A program made the translations under genes and the position numbers. From positions 170,727,824-170,791,823 of the forward strand of contig CM028377.1 of NCBI GenBank assembly GCA_013146195.2: a stretch of DNA of 64,000 nt, written 5' to 3'. The stretch comes from Codonopsis lanceolata. Lineage: Eukaryota > Streptophyta > Magnoliopsida > Asterales > Campanulaceae. Of the stretch, positions 22,555-33,580 are shown piece after piece (the stretch's first letter is position 1; each line of letters begins with the position of its first letter). The notes under the pieces were generated by a model. The model did not search any database. It was not told the DNA's origin and was given only the letters and a program-made list of their open reading frames with translations.

Positions 22555-22690
22555 GGGGGAGAGAATACCTTGTTCGGAGGAAGTGAAATTGTTAAAATCA
22601 GTTGACCAAACTCCTTTTAAGTCTGAGAGAGAGGATGACGGCGTGTGGTGTGGCGCTGGAAGAAGACAACAGCCTTAAGAAGCAACATTT
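22555..22690 (-). repeat. First-exon-like segment, copy a
   Basis: Resembles 29530-29665 in the same orientation, sharing AATACCTTGTT, TTGACC, GAGGATGA and GTGTGGTGTGGC in order. On the minus strand each copy ends in ...AACAAG followed by GTATTC, like a 5' UTR exon with a donor site. May be a duplicated 5' exon inside the transposon. Confidence 0.4.
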
Positions 22691-24852
22691 AAACGTTTGT
22701 TAAAAAGGATTAGCATAGCAAAAGAGCACTACACAAGGAGTAATCCAGCCACAGAAATTACGTTATAGTAACAATCTTTCACATAAAAAACAAGATAATA
22801 TAGAACAAAGCTTGCAAATTCAGCAGGTAAAATTGACCATGGCTTGATCCACTAGCAAAACATGCTAACCGTACAACCAAAAAGTAGAAGGTATCTAAAG
22901 CCTAAAGCATTAACAATGCACTAAAACAATCTGAAGTCGAAAAGACCTGCAAAACCATACCTATGAACACTCTTAAGCTCTTTGAGTGAAACAGGGGTTA
23001 ATAAAATTTCTTTTGTGAAAAGATGCCAGCTGCACCCTATCTACAAAAACTTTAATAAGCTAGACTTCATCATTATATCAAATTATAGCACAAGAAAATA
23101 TGTAAACACATTGATGCTTTCCTAACAACAGATTTGCTAGACGTGCAAAGAATCTAATTATGTGGTTCAAGAAGATCCCACCAAGAACTAGCACATGGAG
23201 TTAACAAAGTCATTAATGAAAATGGTTAAGTTATTCCTGTCGAACTCCTATTCGAGACTAAACAGGTATTCTTGGAGAAAGTTGAAGGCCATATAGATGG
23301 AAAAACACTCAAGTAGATTTTAGCTAAGGAACTTGTTTAGCGAATCAATTACAACAAAATGACATTGATGTCTTCCAACTTGTGCTGAAATGATTTTTAT
23401 CTTTAGTTTTAGTGTCTTTTAATAAAAAATATCAGGTGGCATGACACCTCAGCACTCCACTTAACAGTATTGGATGGAACTAACTTTTGTGGTTGAAATA
23501 GAATGAGAAATTCGAGTAGAATGACAAGATAAAAAAGAAATAAAAATTAGAGTGGTTAAAGTCGTATCAGATTCTATCAAAAATAAAAAATAAAAAGGTC
23601 GTATCAGGACCCAAGTAGTGTAAAATATGGCGTTTGGCAAGACCTATTGTATGGCTGTAATTGTGAAATCACGTAATGAGTACCAATAGAAAGGTGAGTG
23701 GAAATAAGGCTCCTGCTAGGTAAGCTTGGGAAGCTATCCTTGTGAGAAATTTGAAAAGAGGTCAGACTATTAATGGTGCTGTCCATACAAAAGGGATTGA
23801 GAATCAGTAAATCATCTGGGGAATCCTTAGCTATTACGTTCTGAGTTGCAATTTTTAATTGCTAGTTAACACTCCGTTCTGAGTTAATCAACCATTTTGC
23901 AGTCTAAGATAGCTAGAAATGAGCCAAACATTGCACCTGGTTTTCTAAATTCTAACATTACATTTTTTACCAGGTTTTGGACATAATTGCTCCTGGTTTA
24001 GCATCTCAATTTGATGCACCTTATTCAGTTCCAGTCATACCAAAGAAAAAAGTAACTTGTTGAAGGCAGGAAAGAGTTATTGACTTGACTATCATACTTA
24101 AAGAAAAAAGTAACTTTTATGGTTGTCATCAACAGGAAAGAGTTATTGGGAATTTTATTTTCTAACAAAGATCCCTTTATCAAAAAAAAAATCTAACAAA
24201 GATCAGCAAGAAACTAGGCAGAAGTCATAAAGCAGCAAAGATCAAGAGTAGATATGTGATAATTGAGAGGGCGCAAAAATATAATTGAATTCAATACATA
24301 ACACACATTACCCACACATAAAACTTTGAACCGATAATGGTTTAAGCTATAGACAAACAAGTGATATTCGACTAAGTAGTGAACAGACTAAGTTACTATG
24401 TTAAATCATCTTTGAGGTTGTTGTGAGACAAGTAGCTAGTCTCGCAGACAAACAACAACTATATGCATGTTGGTATAAGAAATTGAAATGACAGGAAACA
24501 ACTAAACAAGCCATTGCAGATCAAGTAAACTCACTAAATTGGGATACCAGGGTGGTGCTGTTAACTTTTTTTTGATACATTACGTTACTTTACATGTTCA
24601 TTTTGGCATCTGTTTATGTTTTTAGATGTATTTATCTGTTTTTCATTCTAGTATTGTCGATGTTCAGGATTATGGGTTTATGGTATGATTTTCCAGGTTC
24701 AGAGTTTGACAAACGACATTCAACTGATTTTGGATTCCTTGAGAACTTCAACAATCGTGGAAGTACATGTAATTTTACTTATCGACCACATAAAAAGAGT
24801 CCCATTTCTTGATTTAAGCTATGAAATTTCATTGTTTTCCAAGACTAGGTAT

Positions 24853-24916
<64 letters not shown>

Positions 24917-25546
24917 AGTAAATTAGAGCAACAAACAGATGAAAATGAAAATTGTCTTTCCACTAGATCGATGAAATGGGAGCTTTTTCCACTCAATTAG
25001 ATCGATGATAGTCTTATCCAATGATCTTCCTAAGTTTATTTATGGAAAGCATGGTACTTGTCTTTCCACTGCAATTATGGGTTTTGGAACAAGATCTTCC
25101 ATCCGTCCCAAAAAAAAAAAATGGTCCTGTTTTGAAAGCCAAACTTTGTAATAATACATTTTGACTTTCATATATTTTCTTTAATTTGCGGTAAAGTCGC
25201 ATCTTCTTTTGTATAATGTGTAAGAGCAACATCATGTTTTTCAATCAAATGACAAAATTTTGGAAAAGCAATGAAAATTTATAGCTTATATAAATTTAGA
25301 GAAGTCCTCCTTTGGACAAGCTTACCAAGTAGCCATTTGGGTTAATCTTTCGTCCCAGCCTACATTTTTCTTCCTATTCATAGTTCATCCTAAACATTGA
25401 TAACGATCGTTGCAAATAGAGCATCTCACTCATGTCTGAAATGCAACCAAGAAAAGAATATAACATCAAAATGGAGAGTGACAGGGAAAATGTGTTGTTC
25501 AACAAGAAGAAACATTAATGAAATTGATAAAACAAGGTTAACAAAC
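22691..25546. other. CACTA interior, no gene recognised
   Basis: AT-rich sequence with no domain I could identify; short ORFs are scattered on both strands. Contains a (TA)n run at 24856-24914. Confidence 0.5.
24856..24914. repeat. (TA)n microsatellite
   Basis: Pure TA repeat of about 58 bp. Confidence 0.97.
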
Positions 25547-25718
25547 CTCTGCCTCAGCCTTCTATTTCTCTTGTCACAGTTTTTCTTCTCGTAAAGCCTT
25601 TTCCTTTCTTTTGGCCTCTTCAAAGGCTGCATCATCTCTTATTTTCCTTTCTTCTATTTGGGATTTGTTTTCGTGGTCCCTCTGTATTATGGTCATGTGA
25701 TTATCAAGTGCTTCAGCA
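25547..25718 (-). pseudogene. GLE1: GLE1 exon fragment captured in the CACTA sequence
   Basis: Read on the minus strand, a 172-bp exon is bounded by acceptor TTTTCTGTAG and donor GTTTGT. It encodes EALDNHM, QRDHENKSQIEERKIRDDAA and EEAKRKEKALREEKL. This corresponds closely to the central coiled coil of plant GLE1, the mRNA-export factor of the nuclear pore (family wording EALDxHL, IEERKIR, EEKxRQEKxxAEA). Two stops follow the EEKL segment, one where Arg is usual (CGA to TGA would explain it), so the exon is dead. No other GLE1 exon was recognised nearby. Capture of single exons with intact splice sites is common in CACTA and Pack-MULE elements. Confidence 0.75.
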
Positions 25719-27651
25719 CTACAGAAAATCAAAATGTCACTAGATTGCCTCAACAATTGCAGAAGATGGAATATGATATTGTAGAACGAAAAATGGTAAC
25801 AATCAATTGTATATCTGAATCCATTTGGAAGGGAAAAAATTCACTAAAGCAACATGCCAAAAAAATAAAGTTATGATTTTTTTTTCTTTTCCCAACTGAT
25901 CACTATATTTTTTTCTTCTAGCAGGTATCCATGTCACTTTCAAGTAGAAAGGGAAGACATTTAATAATGTAGCAAATCAATAACTTGGTAATTAGTGTTG
26001 CATGCACTGCAACACTTTAAATAATTTCTTCCCAAGATGATACTTATGTTCAAACGGGCACTCAAAGCACAGATTGATCGACTCTTTATATCCTTAGCTA
26101 GTTGAAGAAATGGAAGCAACAAAAAGGCCAGAAATTAAACCAGTAAAGTATATGAAAAACAGGGCCAAGCCATTTCAAATTGGTAGAGGACTCTAGAACA
26201 CGACATAAATTATGTTGAACTTAACATTTACCTTTTGTGGGCTGAATAGATGAAAATGTAGATGCTTGCGACAAAAATAGAATATTAGAATGTACTTCTT
26301 AAGGCTTGATAAGAGGCTAGCTGAATCTTTACTTTCAATGGACTTAAACTGTTAAATAATTTGTCATCTCTATTTATTGGTAACTGTCAAAGAAAAAAGG
26401 CACTCGTTAGAAAAAATCCATTAGACATAGAGCTTGAAACTTCAAAATACAATAGTCATAGCAAATTATTCGCAGAGAGTGTACTTTGTAGTATGCATAT
26501 GTATCAAAACCTAAATACAATTTGTATATTTCTAAAATGTTTTTCTAATTCATTTCCGAAGCCCTATTGTGTAATCCATGGTTAGATTACATAATCAAAG
26601 ACCAAACCTGCAAAATGAATATAAAAATGAATACAAGAGAAAATATACTTTATAATATAATACAAAGACTAATAATGCTGATTACACTTTTCATTAAGAA
26701 CCAACAATGCATAATTATAAATAGATTGAAAAGTATAACAAGATTTTGTTGCAGAGAGGAAGCCCTTCTACACATTACTTCAGTTGCAGAACAAGATTTT
26801 TTAGTAAGATTCAACTTGAGAACTATATAGGTTATCATAAACAGCTCATCAATACAGAGCAACTCGTAAGTAATTTCCTTGACAACTCTAAGTCTCTTGA
26901 AAGAGGCAACTAAATGATAGATATAGTTATGTAACTTTGAAAAATTGACTGATATATTTATGAGAATGGATCAAGTGCATTCATGTGTAAGTTTAAGTAA
27001 ATGAGAATTTTTTGGATGAAGAATTGGGTTTCGGCCCCTCTTCGAATTCTTGAAAAAATCGATCATATACAATTAATCAAATGTAAGCTAGCTCTTAATC
27101 ACAAAAGGGTTGGCCCATAACCCTACAAGTGTAGGGTACATAAAGATGCCTAAAGGGCTAAACTAAACTAATCATGTTTTTAAGTAACTGATCATAACAT
27201 AACCCTTACTTTTAAAATTAATTTCAATCTATCTCTTGAATCTTTTGTAAGAATATATAACAAATATAACATGCAGGTGAGCTAGCTCTGTAATAGTGTC
27301 ATCAAATTATTGAGTTGTACCATGTTCTACATTGTTAATATTTACACAGTTATATATGAACAAAAACTCCAAGGCTTTTTTTTTTTGATAAGTAATAATT
27401 CAAAGGCTTCTTTAAGGTGGCAAAAGAAACAACTCCACGCGGAGAGATCACTCATTCTCCCAACAAGAAACAAATCTGTAATAATAAGGGTAAGATACAA
27501 CTTAATTTCAACAACCTTTTTGTCAAAACATCACTTTAATTACATCCATTTTCACTAAGCTCAAACTTTTTTTTTTAATTTCTTTTCATATCAAAGAGCT
27601 AAATCAACAGTCATAGTTGTGCTGACTCATTGTGTGTCCAATTGGAGACTG
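25719..27651. other. CACTA interior, no gene recognised
   Basis: AT-rich with scattered short ORFs on both strands; nothing with a recognisable domain. Confidence 0.45.
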
Positions 27652-27666
27652 AAAAAGGGCTTATTC
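27652..27666. repeat. TSD (left) of processed pseudogene
   Basis: AAAAAGGGCTTATTC. It recurs at 29166-29180, directly after the poly-A run. Confidence 0.88.
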
Positions 27667-29170
27667 ATCTCTCTCTCTTTCTCTTCAGATTATACACCAC
27701 TCCATAGGGAGAGAGAGAGAGAGATTCTAAGGTACATTCATTCTATTTCTATTTCTATAGAAGAGAAAGAAGAATGGTGGATCCGAGACAAATATTGGCT
27801 GGTGTCCTAACAGTCACCATGTTTCTTATGCTTGGCAACATGATTAAGCGAGACCACTTCGATCCTCCCATTCACCCCGTGAAGAAGCATTCCGGAACTA
27901 CTACTGTTGGTTATGCTTGATTCGATTCGATTCGATTCGCCGTGAGCGGGGCCTTGCTACTACTCGTCTTTCTCATCAATCCAATTCCGATGGCCCTTGG
28001 AAGGAGGGACGGCCTTAGCCTCAAATCTTGTTGGTCTAAACCAACTCTCCACGGATCAGGATCAACAATCAACACATGGTTTTGTTACTTTCTCATTAAC
28101 TAATGGCCACGAATACCATGTCTCCCGATTGTTTGATGGGTAGTCGCTACATACCTTAGGGCTACTCTTGTACTCCCAGACATTAGAGGAACCAATCCTG
28201 GTGATAAGAGAAACTTCCAAGATATTTATGATGTTGATAAGTTTGTCAATAGTCTGAATGGGGTGGTCAAAGTAGTCAAATCCCGACCTTCTAAAGTATC
28301 GGCCGAAATCTTGCTGTCCTCGTGGTTCCTAATCGGGTCACACAAGATCACATTGCGAAAAAATTGAACCCCTTTTCAAAGAGAAGGGAAACATAAGGCG
28401 GCAACCTACTTCCCTTCTCAATATGAGAAAGACCGAACAAGATAACAATGTAAACTCGATCGCATGCTTGGGAATGTTTGGAACTCTCCAACATGCAGAT
28501 GTCCCGGAAGTGGTTGATTCAATGGTTGAGCGGCTAAGAACTTTAAGTCGCAGGTCGGATGGGCAATTCATAGCGGTGGACTTGAGGATTGATATGTTGG
28601 AGAAGAAGGGTTGCCAATGAAATGGTGCTAGTGGCTCAAAAACTGTTCTGACCCTCAGGAGATTGCACTATTTTTGAGGAAGCTTGGTTTTGACAAAGAC
28701 ACTGCAATCTATTTGACCCAATCAAGGTGGGATAGCAGCCTTGACGCTTTGAAGGACCTATTCCCCAGAACTTACACTAAGGAAGGCATAATGCCCATGG
28801 ATAAGAAGTCAAAGTTCCTTAATGAAGATGCTTCCGAATATGAGAAGGCTATAGACTTCTATCTTTGTTCTCAGAGTGATGTTTTTGTACCGGCTATCTC
28901 AGGCTTGTTCTATGCAAATGTGGCCGGTAAGAGAATTGCCGCCGGTAGGACTCGATACTTGTTCCAGGCTACCATTCCTCCTTCTTCGTCGCCACGTGGG
29001 AAATTTCATTTCCCCTTATGTCACCAAGAAGAACCATTTGGCCTATTCATGTTTCTGCTAACTCTTTAGAGAGTGGTGTGGTGTGTGAAAGAGCATTTGA
29101 AGAAACATACGAAGGCTGTAAAATTTAATCTTTCTATCTAAGACACGCAGTTTGGTCAAAAAAAAAAAAA
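27667..29170 (+). pseudogene. Processed pseudogene of a plant O-fucosyltransferase (MSR-like)
   Basis: A cDNA-like copy with a CT/GA-rich 5' UTR, ATG at 27774, no visible introns, a coding remnant to about 29061, a short 3' UTR and a poly-A run (29158-29170). It is flanked by a 15-bp direct repeat. The start MVDPRQILAGVLTVTMFLML is a membrane anchor; later pieces read FVTFSLTNGHEYH, ATLVLPDIRGT, FVNSLNGVVKVVKS, FIAVDLRIDMLEKKGC, LTQSRWD and SDVFVPAISGLFYANVAGKR. These match the plant O-fucosyltransferase family (GT106), closest in wording to MANNAN SYNTHESIS RELATED proteins of the Golgi. There are several frameshifts and stops, including a GATTC repeat expansion near 27920 that breaks the N-terminal frame. 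It was made by LINE-type reverse transcription, then landed in the CACTA sequence. Confidence 0.85.
29158..29170 (+). other. Poly-A tail remnant of the processed pseudogene
   Basis: Thirteen uninterrupted A, followed by GGGCTTATTC, which completes the right-hand TSD. Confidence 0.85.
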
Positions 29171-29529
29171 GGGCTTATTCGGTTGCAAGAATTTTAATCC
29201 TTTTGTTGTTTTACATCGAAAACCAAATCCAATCAATTGTATTTCAGTTACAGGAATAATAGATACATTTCCCGTGAACAAACTAGAAAAGAGCAAAACA
29301 ATTGGAGTCTATCTCTATTTGGTGCCCTAGATTTCTTACCTTCCCTCATATCGTTAGGTTGTGATGAATCAATTTTGCTCCCTTTTCTTTCCGTTGTAGA
29401 AAAAGGATTCAGTCATACGAGAAAGAAAGTCACAACCACATTCCGATCTGGAATTACCCCATCCTAATTGCAAGCATCAATCATCAAAACAATAGAAGGA
29501 TTTTTCCTTTTACAAAGCTGCAGATATAG

Positions 29530-29665
29530 AGAGAAGAATACCTTGTTTTGAGGAGAGAGAAAGAGTTGAGCCTAGTTGACCGAAATCAGGCTAGACAAGC
29601 TTCAAATCCGAGATTGAGGATGAGTTAGATGGCTTGTGGTGTGGCTGCCGGAAGGAGATGATGGA
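29530..29665 (-). repeat. First-exon-like segment, copy b
   Basis: Partner of 22555-22690. Minus-strand reading ends CTCAAAACAAG then GTATTC, a plausible donor. It lies about 340 bp inside the CACTA terminus, where the 5' exon of a transposon gene or captured gene would be expected. Confidence 0.4.
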
Positions 29666-29812
29666 ATTTGAGAAGAGAAGCCGGAGGAGGAGGTCACGCG
29701 AGAGGAAGAGACAAAATACAGGGCAAATTCTGATGGGGTTTTTCTTTAATTTAGTCCCAGGTTAGGCTTTCTATTGCAAAGGGAAGACAATACGACGTAG
29801 TTTCATCAGAGC

Positions 29813-30006
29813 ATTGCAATTTTAAGAAATAATAACCAAAACTTGTTGCAAAATTGTTGCAATTTGAGCGCATTTCTTCCCTCCTTTTTTTTCCAAAAAA
29901 GAACGCTCATATGGTTTCGGTTACAAACAATGCACAATTTTCACATTGCAACTAAATTACATTTTGTTGCAATATTTCGTTGCAATTGCCCTGTTTTCTT
30001 GTAGTG
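29813..30006. repeat. CACTA subterminal repeats and terminal inverted repeat
   Basis: At least six TTGCAA-type motifs in both orientations over about 180 bp, ending with TTTTCTTGTAGTG. These are the expected transposase-binding and cleavage sequences of a CACTA element. Confidence 0.82.
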
Positions 30007-30009
30007 TTA

Positions 30010-32560
30010 GTCCAGTCCAAGTAGTTCCTAAGAAATCAGGAATTATTGTCGTTAAGAATGAGAAAGATGAATTAGTTCCCACACGAACTATTACCGGTTA
30101 TAGGATGTGCATAGATTTGAGAAAATTAAATGCTGCAACAAGGAAAGATCACTTTCCTTTGCCTTTTATTGACCAAATCCTTGAAAGATTAGCGGCCATT
30201 GTTTTCTTGAGTATTTTTCGGTTATTGTTTTCAAATTGATGGTTTTTCTGTTACAATCAAATTCCAAAGATCAAGAGAAAACCACATTTACATGTCCCTT
30301 TGGTACCTTTGCGTTTAGAAGAATGCCCTTTGGACTATGTAATGCCCCAGCTACTTTTCAAAGATGCATGATTTCTATATTTTTTGATTTAGTTGAAAGA
30401 TGTGTGGAAGTATTCATGGATGATTTCTCATTGTTTGGAAATTCTTTTGATCATTGTCTAGAAAATCTAACTTCGATCTTAAAGAGATGTTGCGAAACTA
30501 ATTTGACCCTAAGTTGGGAAAAAAGTCATTTCATGGTTAAACATGGAATAGTTTTAGGTCATGTTGTGTCTAACAAAGGAATTGAAGTTGATAAAGCTAA
30601 AATTGAAGTTATATCTCAATTACCTCCCCCAACTTCAGTCAAGGGTGTTAGAAGTTTTCTAGGACACGCAGGTTTTTACAGAAGATTTATAAAAAACTTT
30701 TCAAAAATATGTAAACCTTTATGTAATCTTTTGGCAAAAGATACCGAATTCATTTTTGACCAAGAATGCTTAAACGCATTTAATTTGTTAAAAGAACAAT
30801 TAACATCAGCCCTTATTTTAACCAGCCCTGATTGGTCTCTCCCTTTCGAAATTATGTGTGATGCTTCGGATTTCGCAATTGGTGTTGTGTTAGGACAAAG
30901 GGTTGATAAGAAACCTCATGTGATTCATTATGCAAGTAGGACATTGAAGGATACACAACTCAATTATACAACCACAGAAAGGGAGATTTTAGCAGTTGTG
31001 TATGCATTAGAAAAATTTAGATCATACTTGTTAGGTTCAAAAATTATAATATTTTCTGATCATGTAGCCCTAAAATATCTTTTGAGTAAAAAAGAGGTCA
31101 AGCCTAGGCTCATTAGATGGATGTTGTTATTACAAGAATTTGACATTACTATTAAAGATAAAAAGGGAACAGAGAACGTTGTTGCCAACCATTTGTCTAG
31201 GTTGGAATTTTTACCTTTACTTGAACGTCAATTTCTTAATAATAAAATTCCTATGAATGAAGATTTCCCGAATGAACAATTGTTAGCAGTTAAAAATAAA
31301 GAACCTTGGTGTGCTGATTTTGTTAACTACCATGTTGCTGATATTATTAATCCTGATTTTGATTTTTATCAAAGAAAGAAATTATTAACTGGTGTAAAAA
31401 AGTATTTCTGGGAAGAACCTTATTGATTCAAAATATATTCAGACTAATTAATTAGAAGATGTATTCCAGAACAAGAACAACAAAGTATTATGGCATTTTG
31501 TCATGAATACTCTTGTGGTGATCATTTTAGTGGTAACAAAACTGCTAGGAAAATCATGCAATCTGGATTATACTGGCCTACTATTTTTAGAGACTCTAAA
31601 ATATTTTGCAAAACATGTGATAAATGCCAAAGGACTAGTGGAATTAGTAAAAGGAATGAGATGCCCTTGCATAATAATTTAGTTGTTGAAATTTTTGATG
31701 TTTGGGGTATTGACTTTATGGGTCCTTTTCCAGTTTTTAATGGTTGTGAATATATTTTAGTTGTTGTTGACTACGTGTCAAAATGGATAGAAACCATTGC
31801 TACCCGAAATAATGATGGCCAAACTGTTGTCAAGTTTTTGGATGATATTTTTGCTCGGTATGGAGTATCGAGGGCTGTAATTAGTGATCAAGGAACACAT
31901 TTCACTAATAGACTGTTGAACTCGAGCCTTAGAAGATATGGTGTAACTCACAAGTTAGCTACACCATATCATCCTCAGACTTCTGGCCAAGTAAAAGTTA
32001 GCAATAGGCAGATAAAAGCAGTCTTGAAAAAGACTGTTAGACCAAATCGTAAGGATTGGGAACCAAAACTTAAAGATGCTCTTTGGGCATATTGAACTAC
32101 TTATAAAAATCCAATAGGTATGAGTCCATATCAAATGGTGTATGGAAAAGCTCATTTGCCAGTAGAAATTGAACACAAGGCCTATTGGGCCATTAAAGCT
32201 CTTAATCTTGACCAAACTTTGGCTGGTGAAGAAAGACTTTTTCAGTTAAATGAATTAGAAGAGCATAGGTTAAATTCGTATGAGAATGCAAAAACCTATA
32301 AAGAAAAGATCAAGAAATACCATGATATGGGACTGGCTAACAAGATGTTTCGTCCATGATTAAAGGTACTTTTTAATTCTAGACCTAGATTATTCCCTGG
32401 TAAATTAAAATCAAAATGGTCTGGTCCTTTCATTATAGTTCAAATTTATCCACATGGAGCAATCGATATTAAGAATCCAAAGGCAAATGAGATATTTAAA
32501 GTTAATGGTCACCGACTCAAACCATTCCTTGAACCCATGTCAGTTGAGAGAACAATATAA
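30010..32560 (+). pseudogene. Athila pol: RT, RNase H, integrase (version 2, best copy)
   Basis: Starts SPVQVVPKKSGIIVVKNE. RT blocks: MCIDLRKLNAATRKDHFPLP, FRRMPFGLCNAPATFQ and catalytic FMDDFSLFG. RNase H: IMCDASDFAIGVVLGQ, the ASRTLKDTQLNYTTTE block, and NVVANHLSRLE. Integrase: an HHCC zinc finger (H..H..CDKCQ), then IDFMGPFP, ISDQGTHF and PYHPQTSGQ with the D,D,E-type core, ending GHRLKPFLEPM. After 30236 everything stays in one frame to 32560, with stops at 31424, 31454, 32093 and 32357 (the last two where Arg is usual). A local scramble at 30190-30270 replaces part of the GYNQIPVAPED block and shifts frame. Without the breaks it would be a typical Athila polyprotein C-half. Confidence 0.9.
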
Positions 32561-33580
32561 CTCATTCGTCTCTCTGACACCGAACCCCTGAAAAAATAGG
32601 TTTGTAGTTGGGTCGAGCCAAAGACGTTAAACAAGTGCGCTAGGTGGGAGGCAACCCACTTTGATGAAATTTTATTTACTTTCGTAGTATAATTTAAATA
32701 TGTTGTTCTCCATCTTATTTAATTATGGACATTTAGTTTAAATGTTTTCCAGAATTGGCATAATTCAAGTTTGGGGGAGAAAAGCATCTTAGTATTTTAT
32801 TTATATGTTTCTAATATTTTAGCTTAGAAGTTTGTGTAGAATTTTCAAAGTGCAGGAAATAAACGGACTTAACGGAACATAACGGAAGGACCAAAAATGT
32901 AAACTGCCAAAAATATGTGAAGCAGTTCCCAAGGCACAAAATATGTGAACCTTGCAGACGCAAGGCCTAAAACACCTTGCGGCCGCAAGGCCCTAATAAT
33001 GGCAAAACGCGTGAAGCATGCGGCTGGAAGCCCAAAATACCCTTGCCCCCGCAAGTCTGCATCAGCATCAGTGCCCCTTTGACTGGGTACCTTGCGAACG
33101 CAAGGCATAAATACCTTGCAGCCGTAAGGCCCTCTTTATAACCAGGAACGGGGTTGTCTCAGAAATCACAAAAATTCAGTCCCTCTCTCAAGCATCAAGC
33201 ATCCGAAAGTCTTCCTCTTTCTCTAGAATCTGGCGAAGCTCTTCTCCATTCCGACTAAGATAAAAGTTCAAGCTCTCTTATCCTTCAAGCTCCCTCATCT
33301 CCATCCTCCATCTCCCTCCACTCAAGCATTGAAGGAGAAAGCCACCATTGTTACCGACGTGAAGCTTCGGGGTTCCGGCCAACCCACCATCACAGTAAAG
33401 CATCGCAATCCACGTATCTTCTATCCCATCTCCATTAAATTTTTGATTTGTCAAATCTTTGCACGCTAGGGTCTTAGACTTAATTTGTTATTTTCTACGT
33501 GCATGCTTTATTTGTTTTAGTTAGGTTGAGTAATTTTAATTTTTAGAGAGTAGATTTTATTTATTTTTGTGCCCAATATA
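32561..33580 (+). promoter_or_regulatory. Athila spacer with dyad cluster upstream of the extra ORF
   Basis: Noncoding. Contains AAGTTTGGGGGAGA (a polypurine-like block at 32768), then five dyads of the CCTTGC-N4-GCAAGG type at 32950-32965, 32975-32990, 33041-33056, 33090-33105 and 33114-33129. A CTTTATAAC TATA-like site follows at 33133, then a leader to the ATG at 33581. The arrangement (dyads, 10-60 bp, TATA, leader) parallels the LTR promoter. It could drive a separate transcript for the extra ORF; this is an inference. Confidence 0.5.

Larger units (their letters stand above)
21622..30006 (-). mobile_element. CACTA (En/Spm-like) transposon, one end deleted
   Basis: The right end is TTTTCTTGTAGTG (29994-30006), the reverse complement of the plant CACTA terminus CACTACAAGAAAA. 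It is preceded by about 190 bp rich in TTGCAA/TTGCAAC motifs, typical CACTA subterminal repeats. Next comes TTA (30007-30009), a 3-bp target in Athila pol. No CACTA terminus exists at the left; homology to Athila simply stops at 21621, with 1.2 kb of Athila lost relative to version 1. The left end was probably removed by a deletion spanning both elements. No complete transposase is visible. Exon-like pieces on the minus strand and a processed pseudogene on the plus strand lie inside. Confidence 0.75.
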
